NCBI GenBank assembly: GCA_964625865.1 | Contig: CAZVEV010000039.1 | Span: 1-31,303 of the forward strand | Length of the DNA stretch: 31,303 bases | Direction: 5' to 3' | Source: CAZVEV01 sp964625865 | Lineage (GTDB): Bacteria; Planctomycetota; Phycisphaerae; SM23-33 | Part shown: piece after piece, positions 1-7,731 of the stretch | How the letters are laid out: each line of letters starts with the position of its first letter | Numbering within the stretch: the first letter of the stretch is position 1 | Program-made: the position numbers and the translations under genes | The notes under the pieces: generated by a model | Databases searched by the model: none | The model's input: the letters and a program-made list of their open reading frames with translations, nothing else | What the model was told of the DNA's origin: nothing

Positions 1-2
1 AG

Positions 3-230
3 CAGACCTGCCCGACGACGTGGCTGATGGAGACGACGACGGATGAGGGCACGTTCGTCCAGTGTTACGAGGCGACCACGCCGGGGGGCGGGACGCTGAT
101 CGGCTTCCTGCCGGGCCATCGTCCCGAGGTGGTCGGCTCGGCCGTCATGGTCGCCAACGTCCGCGTGCTGATCGACGACCTGCTGGCCAAGGCGCCCGGG
201 CGCCCCTGCGGCGGATGCGCACGTCGATAA
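3..230 (+). CDS. 3' end of an unidentified gene (partial)
   Basis: This frame is open from the left edge of the window to a TAA at 228-230, so only the last 75 codons are visible. The fragment has a Gly-rich stretch (TTPGGGTLIGFLPGHRPEVV) and ends in a short helical tail followed by a basic, Cys-containing end. No catalytic motif can be assigned. The segment around GFLPGH recalls the C-terminal part of ThuA or class I amidotransferase-like proteins, but that is only an impression. An ATG at 27 would give a 67-residue protein, but the frame is equally open upstream of it, so a truncated longer gene is more likely. The stop lies directly against the terminator hairpin of the opposing gene. Confidence 0.5.
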   Translation, partial: QTCPTTWLMETTTDEGTFVQCYEATTPGGGTLIGFLPGHRPEVVGSAVMVANVRVLIDDLLAKAPGRPCGGCARR

Positions 231-261
231 AAACGGCGGGCGCCAGGAGCTGGCGCCCGCC
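229..261 (-). terminator. Intrinsic terminator for the minus-strand PEP-CTERM gene
   Basis: An 11-bp perfect stem (235-245 pairing with 251-261, GGCGGGCGCCA/TGGCGCCCGCC) has a 5-nt loop. On the minus strand it is followed by a run of five T (complement of 229-233). It sits 26 nt past the stop codon of the gene at 288-1124. The stem may also stop the plus-strand transcript that ends at 230. Confidence 0.85.
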
Positions 262-287
262 AGAGGTGTCAGTTCATCGCCGCTGCA

Positions 288-1124
288 TTATGCGCGGCGG
301 CGTCTTCGGCGTACGAGGGCGACCCCGCCGCCGAGGGCCAGCACGGCCAGCGTGGCCGGTTCGGGAACGATCGTGGCCATCTTGACCAGTTGCACGTCGT
401 CAAGCATCGCAACGTACGTCCCGTCGAGCATGCCGGAGGCCCGGTGAGTAATGATCAGCGAGTCGTCCGGTTCCATCTGGGCTGCAATCGAGATAGGCAA
501 GGACAGTTCCCCGTCGCCGCCGGGGTTGCCAACGGTGGCCGAGTACAGCAGTGTCGCAGTCCCGGCGTTCGCATTCGCGCGGGCGATCGCTACGTCAACC
601 GGCAGACTGGCCACCCCGGCATGTCGCCATCCCACGGTCAGCTCACCAACGACCGCCAAGCTGATCGTCTCGCCGGTGGGGTTCAGCCAGCGGACCAGCG
701 GCATGTCCTCCCATACGCCGTACACCCCCCCGGTGTCCTTGCTGAGATGGTACAGTGCAAGTTCGTTGATGGCAGGGAGCACGTCATCGCCAGCCGACCA
801 GACCACGTTGCGGACGACATTCTGGAACCACGCGGTATCCGCAGACAGGAGGACAGGAGTCCCTTGATACCAGGGGTTCTGGCCCCCAAACTCGTCGCCC
901 TGAACGAGTTCATACTGCCAAACTGGACTGCCCTGAGAATCCACCGCGGGATTCCCCGCCGTGCTTCCATCAATGGCCCCGGGGACCCAGTCGGCCGAAC
1001 GGTCCCAGATAAACCCGTCGTTGTAGGTGGCCCCATGGGCCGAAACCGCCGTAGCCCAACTGATCGACATACCAACCAGAACAAGGACAGCCTTACGCCA
1101 CGTCTTGGTCTCCTGCTGGAACAT
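288..1124 (-). CDS. PEP-CTERM sorting domain protein, secreted
   Basis: A 278-residue exported protein. Residues 1 to about 31 form a signal peptide: a charged start (MFQQETKTWRK), a hydrophobic core and an AHGA cleavage region. The C terminus has the full PEP-CTERM signature: VPEP at about 253-256, a hydrophobic segment, then the basic tail RRRRRRA. Exosortase recognises this tripartite signal, cleaves it, and the protein is then exported or anchored at the cell surface. The middle has no recognisable enzyme motif and looks like a beta-rich surface domain. The frame extends upstream to 1238, but the ATG at 1124 is preceded by an AGAGGAGA ribosome site and begins the signal peptide, so it is the start. 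No exosortase gene is in the window, so it must be elsewhere in the genome. The flanking polysaccharide cluster fits the known link between PEP-CTERM proteins and exopolysaccharide production. Confidence 0.9.
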   Translation of the reverse strand: MFQQETKTWRKAVLVLVGMSISWATAVSAHGATYNDGFIWDRSADWVPGAIDGSTAGNPAVDSQGSPVWQYELVQGDEFGGQNPWYQGTPVLLSADTAWFQNVVRNVVWSAGDDVLPAINELALYHLSKDTGGVYGVWEDMPLVRWLNPTGETISLAVVGELTVGWRHAGVASLPVDVAIARANANAGTATLLYSATVGNPGGDGELSLPISIAAQMEPDDSLIITHRASGMLDGTYVAMLDDVQLVKMATIVPEPATLAVLALGGGVALVRRRRRRA

Positions 1125-1674
1125 GGTGTTCTCCTCTCTTCTAGGTGAAAGCACGGTTTGCGGGGGCCTCCGGTCGATCGAATACCAACCAACCCTCAGT
1201 TCCGCACCTCCACGAGCGCGTTGCAGACCTTCGTTCAATCAGCGTGTGTTTCGAGCAATTCGACTGAGCACAGGTTTGCGTGTTCCTCTTGGTGAGCTTC
1301 TCCGACTGAAGATAATTGTACAGCGGAATCCCCGGCTAGTCAACCCCCAAAAGGAGACGATGCGGCAAGTTTCTTGCGTGGCTCACAGAGCGCTGATTTC
1401 GGGCAACTCCGGCGCAATGGGGCGGCCCGTCATCGGAGAGGGGTCCAGCCAGTATCCCACGGTCTGCACCCGGGCAGCGCCGGCGAGATAACGGCTTACC
1501 CAAGAATGCTTTGCAATCCCAGCAGGGGTCGGCGACAGCAGAAACCGACCTCGGGTCGCCGGCGACTCGCTTTGACCCTGCCCAAGGCCATCCCACCGGA
1601 CAGATCCCTGTTGCCCCTTTCTGAACCAGGCAATCTTTCTTTCCGGGGAAAGGAATCAGGCACAGGCATGGCGT
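1125..1674. other. Intergenic stretch with promoter and long leader
   Basis: 550 bp without a convincing gene. It holds the promoter at 1315-1343 and the leader of the PEP-CTERM gene. The part from about 1360 to 1674 lies downstream of the polysaccharide operon. The only candidate terminator there is a weak stem (CTTTC/GAAAG with a CCCG loop, about 1636-1650), and I do not see a convincing one. Confidence 0.5.
1315..1343 (-). promoter_or_regulatory. Sigma70-type promoter of the PEP-CTERM gene at 288-1124
   Basis: On the minus strand a TTGACT -35 box (1338-1343) and a TACAAT -10 box (1315-1320) are separated by exactly 17 nt. This is close to consensus and the best promoter I see in the left half of the window. 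Transcription would begin near 1308, leaving a 5' leader of about 180 nt before the ATG at 1124. Confidence 0.7.
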
Positions 1675-2337
1675 TCACATCAGGTCTTCGAACGGCGAGG
1701 GGGGAAGGCCGCCAAGCACCTTCCTGGCCAGCGCTTCCCCCGCGCCAAGCACGGCCAGCACGGTCATGAAGATGATCTTCAGATCCAGCCAGAGGCCGCG
1801 ATGGGCGATGTACCACAGTTCCAGTTGGCCCTTGTAGGGTGCGATGTACTCCTGGTGGCACTGGACCGGGGGCTTGCCCAGACGCGCGATGAGGCCCTCC
1901 TCGTCGCGGAAGATGATCGAGCCGACTCCCGTCAGACCGGGCATGACCTCAACGACCTTCTCCTGAACGTCGGGAGGGTAGTAGCCGAACGTCTGCGCCG
2001 TCAGCGGCCTGGGACCGACCAGGCTGATATCGCCCTTGAGGACGTTGAGGAACTGCGGGACCTCGTTGAGTTTGGTCTTGCGGAGGAACTTCCCGAATGG
2101 CAGGACGCGGGGGTCGTTCTTCTCCGTCACCGTGCCGGGGCCCATATTGGGGCTGTCTTTCAGCATGGTGGCGAACTTCAACAGACCGAAGGGCGCCCCG
2201 GCCCGACCGATGCGCTGCTGAACGTAGAAGATCTCCCCCTCGCCGGTCAGCCGCAGAACCAGCGCGATGACCAGCCCGAAGGGCAGGAAGAGCGTCAGGG
2301 CCACCAGTGAGACCATGATGTCCAACAGGCGTTTCAT
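1675..2337 (-). CDS. PglC/WbaP-type phosphoglycosyl transferase (bacterial sugar transferase)
   Basis: A 220-residue protein of the bacterial sugar transferase family (PF02397). Known members move a sugar-1-phosphate from a UDP-sugar to undecaprenyl phosphate at the inner membrane, the first step of polysaccharide assembly. Visible family marks are KRLLDI at the start, a hydrophobic re-entrant helix at about 8-30, QQRIGRAGAPFGLLKF at 40-55, DPRVLPFGKFLRK at about 75-87, KGDISLVGPRP at 101-111 and PGLTG at 133-137. The size matches the short monotopic form without the N-terminal domain of WbaP. The usual catalytic Asp-Glu pair reads Asn91-Glu92 here, so the expected nucleophile is missing. It begins 3 nt after the stop of the dehydratase gene, so the two are probably translated together. 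It is the last gene of the minus-strand polysaccharide block. Confidence 0.9.
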   Translation of the reverse strand: MKRLLDIMVSLVALTLFLPFGLVIALVLRLTGEGEIFYVQQRIGRAGAPFGLLKFATMLKDSPNMGPGTVTEKNDPRVLPFGKFLRKTKLNEVPQFLNVLKGDISLVGPRPLTAQTFGYYPPDVQEKVVEVMPGLTGVGSIIFRDEEGLIARLGKPPVQCHQEYIAPYKGQLELWYIAHRGLWLDLKIIFMTVLAVLGAGEALARKVLGGLPPSPFEDLM

Positions 2338-2340
2338 GCA

Positions 2341-3534
2341 TCACATCCTGTTGTCCAGGAACCTGTGGGTTTCCTTGTGCTCGAATCCGTCCACCGTGTC
2401 CCGCAGAGCCGCGAGAATCTCGTCCCGCGTCCACTGGCCGGCCTGTTTGAGACGACGTATCCGAGCCAGGAACTCATCAAGGCGTTGGTGGGTCTCAAAG
2501 GGCCTGCCCCTGACGATGCCAATACCCGCAAACCGATCGAGATCAACGACTTCGTCGGGACCGCAGAACTCCTCGAAATCCTTCTCGCCGGTGGTGTCGC
2601 TGTCGAAGAAGTAGCAGGGCCATCGCCCCCTCGCCGCGAGATCGGCCACGCTGCGCCGGGCCTCGTCTTCGCTCTGGCAGGGGTGGGCCTCGTAGCCGAG
2701 GCTCTCAAGGAACCTCACCGCAATCGTATCGAATCGCGTCAGTTCCAGGCGCCCCTGCCCGAGCTTGGGAAACAGGAGGTCCCTGTTCTCGCCGAGTATG
2801 CAGGACATCAGGCACAGTTGGCCGGACTCGGCCGGGACGATGAAATACCGCCTCACGTCGCGCGGCGCCGAGAGGGGCTGCTTCTTGCGAATGCGTTGGG
2901 TGAACCCGTGGAGCAGACTGCCGTCCGAGAAGGCGACATTGGCAAACCGCGCCGTCGAGACGGATATCGCGTCGGCCGCACGCATGAGACACATCTCCAT
3001 GACGGCCTTGGTGGCGCCCATCGCATTGGCGGGACGGACCGCCTTGTCGGTCGAAACGCCGAAGTACTTTCGACACCCGCTGTCGACGGCGTACTCCAGC
3101 GACCTGGCGGTGTTCAGCACGTTGACCCCGACCATCCTCATCAGCGTGAAGGCATCTTTCTCGCTACGTACGTGCTTCAGGGCCGAAAGATTCAGAATGT
3201 AATCGTAGGGTTCCCGCGATTGGAGGAAGGCGTCAAACTCCTTCCCGCCGCAGTCCAGGGCAAGCGTCCGGAAGTCCCCCTCGATATAGCCCAACGAACT
3301 GCGGATATCGCGGACAAGTTCGACCAGGTTGTTCTCGCTGATATCGACGACGTGCAGAGACCTGGGCGACCGCTTGAAGATCTCCTTGGTCACGGCCTGT
3401 CCTATCGTGCCGGCCCCTCCGATCACGAGGAAAGAGCCGGCCGAGACGGCGGCCGCCAGGTCCGCACTCGCACGTTCAACGTCGTCGTCAAACAGGCCTT
3501 CGGACCTGCCAATGAGTTTCAGCATTTCATCCAT
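2341..3534 (-). CDS. CapD/WbpM-like nucleotide-sugar 4,6-dehydratase (SDR)
   Basis: A 397-residue protein of the polysaccharide biosynthesis CapD-like family (PF02719). Family members bind NAD(P) and convert UDP-GlcNAc to its 4-keto-6-deoxy form. The nucleotide site is GGAGTIGQ (39-46), the conserved SALKHV is at 117-122, and STDKA begins at 161. At the place of the usual catalytic Tyr the sequence is MGATK (Met172, Lys176). This Ser-Met-Lys arrangement is known from WbpM-type dehydratases. About 130 residues after the catalytic core form a C-terminal region of unclear role. The start at 3534 (MDEMLKLIGR) is chosen because the open frame upstream lacks family similarity. With the neighbouring epimerase/reductase and sugar transferase it could make and use a 6-deoxy-HexNAc such as QuiNAc; the exact sugar is inference. 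Confidence 0.85.
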   Translation of the reverse strand: MDEMLKLIGRSEGLFDDDVERASADLAAAVSAGSFLVIGGAGTIGQAVTKEIFKRSPRSLHVVDISENNLVELVRDIRSSLGYIEGDFRTLALDCGGKEFDAFLQSREPYDYILNLSALKHVRSEKDAFTLMRMVGVNVLNTARSLEYAVDSGCRKYFGVSTDKAVRPANAMGATKAVMEMCLMRAADAISVSTARFANVAFSDGSLLHGFTQRIRKKQPLSAPRDVRRYFIVPAESGQLCLMSCILGENRDLLFPKLGQGRLELTRFDTIAVRFLESLGYEAHPCQSEDEARRSVADLAARGRWPCYFFDSDTTGEKDFEEFCGPDEVVDLDRFAGIGIVRGRPFETHQRLDEFLARIRRLKQAGQWTRDEILAALRDTVDGFEHKETHRFLDNRM

Positions 3535-3645
3535 GGAGTCTCTTCTCTCGTGTACATGCCGGCCTGCCCGGTGTCGGGCGCCGAGGTCACGGAGCAGGAA
3601 GACTATCGCCGATTCACCCCTCCACTGCAAGGCTCGACCCCGGCA

Positions 3646-4671
3646 TCATGTTGCCGTCTGCGACTCAGACCGCTCCCCGTGTGGCGCGGCGACCTTCTTG
3701 TACCATGCGACTTCCCGTGCAAGCCCTTCGTTCAGGCTGACCGTGGCGCGGCAGGACAGGTCTTGGGCGATCTTGTCCGCCGGATAGACATCATGGGCAA
3801 GCCACGTGCGAACGGCCCTGTGCACCGAAGCAAGCGGTCCGCGTCCGAGGCACACCGCCGACGCCAGCGCCGAGCCCCCCAACGCAAGCCAGCCCGGCAC
3901 GCGCCATCGCGGCACGGGCCTGTCCAGGTGGGCGGCGATGGCCGAGACAATCTCATCCATCGTGCAGGGCTCGGCGGACACGTTATACGTCCTGGCGCCG
4001 CTAGCCGGCCTCAGCACGGCCTGCACGCAGGCGCGGGCGGCATCGTCGCGGTAGAGCAGGCTCTTGCGATTGTGGCCCCTGCCAATCCAGAGGAACCGGC
4101 CGCGATCGATCGACCGGACCAGACGGGCGACGTTGCCCGGATCCCCCTCGCCGTAGAGGGTCGCCATGCGGAGAATGGTCAGCCCCATGTCCGCCTCTTC
4201 GGCGGCCTCGGCGGCACGCAGTTCGCCCCCGTACTTGCTCAGGGCGTAGGCCGTCCGGGGCAGGCAGGGAGCGTCCTCCCGCGGCCCGTAGGCGCCGCCG
4301 CCATAGACGGAGACCGAACTGACGAGCACGAACTGTCTGACCCCGGCTTGCCCGGCCGCCCGGGCAACGTTGGCCGTCCCCGTGTCGTTGACGGCCACGA
4401 ACTCCGCGGCGCCTCGGGACTTGTCGAACACGTGGGCCAGACCGGCGGCATGAATGACCGCATCAACGCCGTCTACGACAGGCCCGAGCGTCTCGGCAGT
4501 GCGGACGTCGGCCTGAGTGTACGGCGCCGCCTCGTCGGGAGCCTGTTCGAGACGGTCGGTCCGTCGTACGTCGAGTCCGGCCTGGGCGGCCTGTCGCACG
4601 ATGGCCCGACCCAGGAAACCGCAAGCGCCGGTAACGAGCACGCGACAGGGGCGATCAGGGTGATTCGCCAT
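3646..4671 (-). CDS. NAD-dependent epimerase/dehydratase (extended SDR)
   Basis: A 341-residue extended short-chain dehydrogenase. The Rossmann motif is TGACGFLG (14-21), the SDR serine is in VSSVSVYG (117-124), and the catalytic pair is Tyr142/Lys146 in YALSK. This family covers UDP-hexose 4-epimerases and 4-ketoreductases such as the UDP-QuiNAc-forming WbpV-like enzymes. Sequence reading alone does not decide between them. Next to a 4,6-dehydratase a 4-ketoreductase role is attractive, but that is inference. The start ATG at 4671 overlaps the TGA of the upstream glycosyltransferase by one base (TGATG), which implies translational coupling. The longer open frame reaching 5091 is a shadow of that upstream gene. 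Confidence 0.85.
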   Translation of the reverse strand: MANHPDRPCRVLVTGACGFLGRAIVRQAAQAGLDVRRTDRLEQAPDEAAPYTQADVRTAETLGPVVDGVDAVIHAAGLAHVFDKSRGAAEFVAVNDTGTANVARAAGQAGVRQFVLVSSVSVYGGGAYGPREDAPCLPRTAYALSKYGGELRAAEAAEEADMGLTILRMATLYGEGDPGNVARLVRSIDRGRFLWIGRGHNRKSLLYRDDAARACVQAVLRPASGARTYNVSAEPCTMDEIVSAIAAHLDRPVPRWRVPGWLALGGSALASAVCLGRGPLASVHRAVRTWLAHDVYPADKIAQDLSCRATVSLNEGLAREVAWYKKVAAPHGERSESQTAT

Positions 4672-5888
4672 CAGTGCATCTCCTCGATGAGTGCCTGGTA
4701 GCGTTCGACGATTCGCTCGTAGGCATAGTCGCGTTCGGCGGCGCTGCGTGCCCGAGCGCCCATGTCGGCCAGCCGCTTCGGATCGCTCCTGGCCTCCAGA
4801 ACGGCGCGGGCGATAGCGGCGCCGTCGTCCGGGGGGACGACCCATCCCAGGTCGTGTTCGGTCACGACCCGCGCAAGTTCCGAATGGTCCTCCGCGGCGG
4901 CAAGAAGAGGCTTCCCGGAAGCGAAGACATTGTACATGCGGCTGGGCACGGAGACGCCGGCCATCCCCGCGACGAACGGGATGACGGCTAGGTCGCAGGC
5001 ATTGAGGGCGTCTGCCAACTCGGCCTTGGGGCGACGGGGCAATACGTGCACATTCGTCAGGCCGCGCCGGCGGACCGCCGACTCCAGCCACGACTGCTTG
5101 GCGCCCTGCCCCATGATCAGCAGAACGATGTCCTCGTGCTCCCGGAGCATATCGGCGGCGTCAAGGAGACTCTCAAGACCATGCGTCCTGCCGATGTTCC
5201 CGCAGTACTGGACGACGAACTTGTCCTGAAAGCCCAGTCTGCGGAGCAGGGCGTTGTCAGCCCGATCGGCCGGACGGATGCCTTCCACGTCGCCCCAGTT
5301 CTCGATGATCACGACCGGGCCGCCACCGGGGCCCAACTTCTTGGCGGCAAGTTCCCGCATGTCTCTGCCCAGCGTGATCACGCAGTCCATGCTGCGATAC
5401 ATCCAGGCCGACAGCCCCCCCACCGCTCGCGCCAGCCAACTGGACGGCTGCGCCATCCCGGCGGCAATGAGGACCTCGGGGTACACGTCGTGGACCAGGA
5501 GGATGCACCTGGCCCCGCGGATCTTGCAGGCCAGCCTGACGATGAACGGCATTGCCGGCGGGTTGGTCACAACCAGCACGAGGTCGTTTCTCCGAAGAAC
5601 GGTGACGGCCCTGATGAACACCGACAGGCTGATGGTGAGGATGTTCGCCAGCCTCAGCACGAGATTGTGCCGCCCGAATGTGGTCGCCGCGCAGCGATGG
5701 ATATCCACGCCGTGGCGGCGTTCGCTGGCCGGGGCGCGAAGACCTCGCTCGGAATACGTCGGCTGGCTGCACAGCACACCGACGTCGTGCCGTCTGGCCA
5801 GACCCTCGGCAATGCCGGTCAGGAACAGCCCCGTGGAGGTCTCCTCCGGGTAGTACAGTTCAGAGACAATCCAGATTCTGTCGGCCAT
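4671..5888 (-). CDS. GT4-family glycosyltransferase (WbuB-like)
   Basis: A 405-residue GT-B fold glycosyltransferase. The N-terminal domain begins IWIVSELYYPEETSTG, typical of WbuB-like enzymes that use UDP-sugars to extend lipid-linked oligosaccharides on the cytoplasmic face. The middle has FVVQYCGNIGRTHGLESLL, the family's start of the nucleotide-binding domain. The C-terminal domain has GVSVPSRMYNVFASGKPLLA in place of the classical EGF..E loop, as WbuB-type enzymes do. The ATG at 5888 fits the family start. A TTG at 5978 would overlap the upstream stop and add 30 residues without family similarity; the ribosome site does not settle the choice. The stop overlaps the start of the epimerase. 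Donor and acceptor cannot be read from the sequence. Confidence 0.88.
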   Translation of the reverse strand: MADRIWIVSELYYPEETSTGLFLTGIAEGLARRHDVGVLCSQPTYSERGLRAPASERRHGVDIHRCAATTFGRHNLVLRLANILTISLSVFIRAVTVLRRNDLVLVVTNPPAMPFIVRLACKIRGARCILLVHDVYPEVLIAAGMAQPSSWLARAVGGLSAWMYRSMDCVITLGRDMRELAAKKLGPGGGPVVIIENWGDVEGIRPADRADNALLRRLGFQDKFVVQYCGNIGRTHGLESLLDAADMLREHEDIVLLIMGQGAKQSWLESAVRRRGLTNVHVLPRRPKAELADALNACDLAVIPFVAGMAGVSVPSRMYNVFASGKPLLAAAEDHSELARVVTEHDLGWVVPPDDGAAIARAVLEARSDPKRLADMGARARSAAERDYAYERIVERYQALIEEMH

Positions 5889-5974
5889 GGCACTCGTTCT
5901 TGAACCTTCGACACGCACGGACGCCGCGATGGTCGCCTGCTGCCGTCGGACGACGTCGACCGACCGTTCGCTTG

Positions 5975-7165
5975 TCAACGTCCCAGCACACAGTCAGGCA
6001 CGTCATCCTGTCCGCAAACCCAACGATACACATCCAGCATCTGCGCGGCCACTGTGGACCAGGTGAACCGATCGTGCACGAGTTGCACTCCGCGTCGTCC
6101 CATGAGCCCGCGGTCGGTGTCTGACAAGGCCAGGAGGCGGTCAACGGACCTGCTCAGGGCCTCCACCGTCGGATCGGCCAGAAAGCCCGCCCCCGCCTCG
6201 CCCACGAGGGGAACGTTCGAACTCGTTGTGATCACCATGGGCAGTCCGCAGGCCAAGGCCTCCAGCAGGACATTGCTGAACCCCTCGGACAGACTGGGCA
6301 GGACAAACGCGTCGGCCGCTCCCAACAGGGCGAACTTGTCCTGGCCCCACACAGGACCTGTTACCGTCACGTCGTCTTCCATGCCGCCGCTGGAGATAAG
6401 TTCCTCGAGCGTTGCGAGGTGTCCATCTTCGTCGGGGCCTGCAATAACCAGGTGCCAGCCCCCGTGACGCGGAACGAGGCGACGCCAGGCCTCGATCAGA
6501 AGAGGCAACCCCTTGATGGGGTGGATTCTGCCCAAGGACAGTACGTTCTTTCGACCGCGCAGTTTCGGCCAGCGGGCCTCGGCCTGCGCTCTGCCGGGCA
6601 GAGAGTCGAACTGCGTCGGGACGATGCCGTTAGGAATCTCCGCCACCGGATTGTCCAGGCCGTAGCTCCGGATACTCCGGGCCTCATTGTCCGTCAGTGC
6701 GTGGAGGCATTTCGCGCGGCGGAGATTGCGCTTGGCGTATAGCGGAGCGGCGATGGCCTTCTTCCACGCCGACGTGCGGAGCGCACGCGGCTGAAGCAGG
6801 CCCCGTACGCTGATGACGTGAGGGATGCCGTGCCGGGCGGCAACGACCGCGGCGTCGTTGTTGATCGTTCCCCACAGGCAGTGCGAGTGAATCACGTCCG
6901 CATCGCGGGCCACGTTGGCGAGCATCGACCGGAACCCCTTCGGCAGGAGGACCCGAGCACGCTTCCAGACGCGACAGTCGGTCTGATGAACGGTGATCCG
7001 GTCTGCATCGTGTGCCACCGGCGGGCCGAAATCCGCACCGAGGTCGGTGGTGCACAGATCGACCTTGCACCCGCGATCGCTAAGGGCATGGCCGAGCCCG
7101 ATTGTTGACCTGGATGGGCCGCCCCTGTTCGTACCAATCGAATCCACTACATGAACGACATGCAT
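5975..7165 (-). CDS. GT4-family glycosyltransferase
   Basis: A 396-residue GT-B glycosyltransferase of the retaining GT4 type. The N-terminal domain has MHVVHVVDSIGTNRGGPSRS, the acceptor-side Gly-rich loop. The C-terminal domain has LGRIHPIKGLPLLIEAW and the E-x7-E donor-binding signature EGFSNVLLE followed by ALACGLPMV. It presumably adds one sugar of the repeat unit on the cytoplasmic face. The ATG at 7165 is chosen because it starts the first beta strand of the fold. A start at 7225 would add 20 mostly basic residues; a GAGGAAG sequence lies about 13 nt before 7165, so the choice is not certain. It ends at 5975, leaving 86 bp to the preferred start of the next gene. Confidence 0.88.
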   Translation of the reverse strand: MHVVHVVDSIGTNRGGPSRSTIGLGHALSDRGCKVDLCTTDLGADFGPPVAHDADRITVHQTDCRVWKRARVLLPKGFRSMLANVARDADVIHSHCLWGTINNDAAVVAARHGIPHVISVRGLLQPRALRTSAWKKAIAAPLYAKRNLRRAKCLHALTDNEARSIRSYGLDNPVAEIPNGIVPTQFDSLPGRAQAEARWPKLRGRKNVLSLGRIHPIKGLPLLIEAWRRLVPRHGGWHLVIAGPDEDGHLATLEELISSGGMEDDVTVTGPVWGQDKFALLGAADAFVLPSLSEGFSNVLLEALACGLPMVITTSSNVPLVGEAGAGFLADPTVEALSRSVDRLLALSDTDRGLMGRRGVQLVHDRFTWSTVAAQMLDVYRWVCGQDDVPDCVLGR

Positions 7166-7731
7166 TTGCTCAGCGTTCTTCCTCTTCCAGCGTCGCCTCC
7201 CGAGCGACAACATCTTGTGTTTCATTCAGCAGTCCACACCCTTGCGGCGGAAAGACCGCGTGCTCCACGCCACGCCGACACAGTCGAACGGATGGCGAGC
7301 CCTGCCCCGAGACTGCCCGTAATCGAGGCCGGCCTAGTATATCGCATGGAGTGGGGATGGTATAGGCTATTAGACGGCCTTGCGGTCGACGTGGTCGACC
7401 TGGCTTTCTGGCGGGGGGCATCGAGACGAAAGACCGGGAAGGAAGGAGATGTTTGACGGGATAACGGAGATGAAATGGATAGAGGATAAAGAGAGAAAAG
7501 ACACAGAAAGAAGACGGGGACCCGTCCTCTTTCCGTTGTCTTTTGTTTCTGTTTCTGTGTTGTTCTTTTTCATCCCGCATCTTCGTCCCGGCGCGCCGGG
7601 GTTCATCCTGGCAAGAGCCTCCTGTCTTTCCTGATGTCTTGTCTCTGTACCCCCGCCGGAAGGAAAAGTCGCACACCGGCCGATGGATCGGGCCTGCGAC
7701 GGGACGGCCACCCGTGCTGACGGGCAGCGCT
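7166..7731. other. Intergenic stretch rich in inverted repeats
   Basis: About 570 bp without a convincing gene in either direction, between two co-oriented glycosyltransferase genes. The part from about 7440 to 7580 is purine- then pyrimidine-rich and clearly lower in GC than its surroundings. It contains the 49-bp imperfect palindrome at 7496-7544. A perfect 14-bp palindrome (CCCGGCGCGCCGGG) lies at 7587-7600. A TATACT-like -10 box occurs on the minus strand at 7336-7341, but I find no matching -35 box. Confidence 0.5.
7496..7544. repeat. 49-bp imperfect palindrome centred on GACGGGGACCCGTC
   Basis: The left arm (7496-7512) pairs with the right arm (7527-7544) with only two or three mismatches or bulges around a central GACGGG-GA-CCCGTC. 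It lies about 190 bp beyond the stop of the glycosyltransferase at 7732-8841. On that strand it is followed by a pyrimidine-rich run, so it could act as a terminator. Its GGGGAC core also resembles REP-type palindromes, but no transposase is nearby. Confidence 0.6.

Noticed and set aside
1125..1310. Possible c-di-GMP or SAM riboswitch in the PEP-CTERM leader
   Set aside because: Only short fragments resemble the conserved cores; the required paired elements are not present by eye.
1360..1491. 43-codon ORF with an AAGGAGACG ribosome-like site
   Set aside because: No conservation signal visible, no hydrophobic or structured pattern, and it lies next to a minus-strand promoter; the purine-rich site is probably chance.
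1630..1655. Terminator for the polysaccharide operon
   Set aside because: The stem is only 5 bp with a 4-nt loop and no T run follows; too weak to call as a feature.
2365..4701. 778-codon open frame antisense to the dehydratase and epimerase genes
   Set aside because: It spans two well-supported genes and their spacer with no recognisable domain; a shadow frame.
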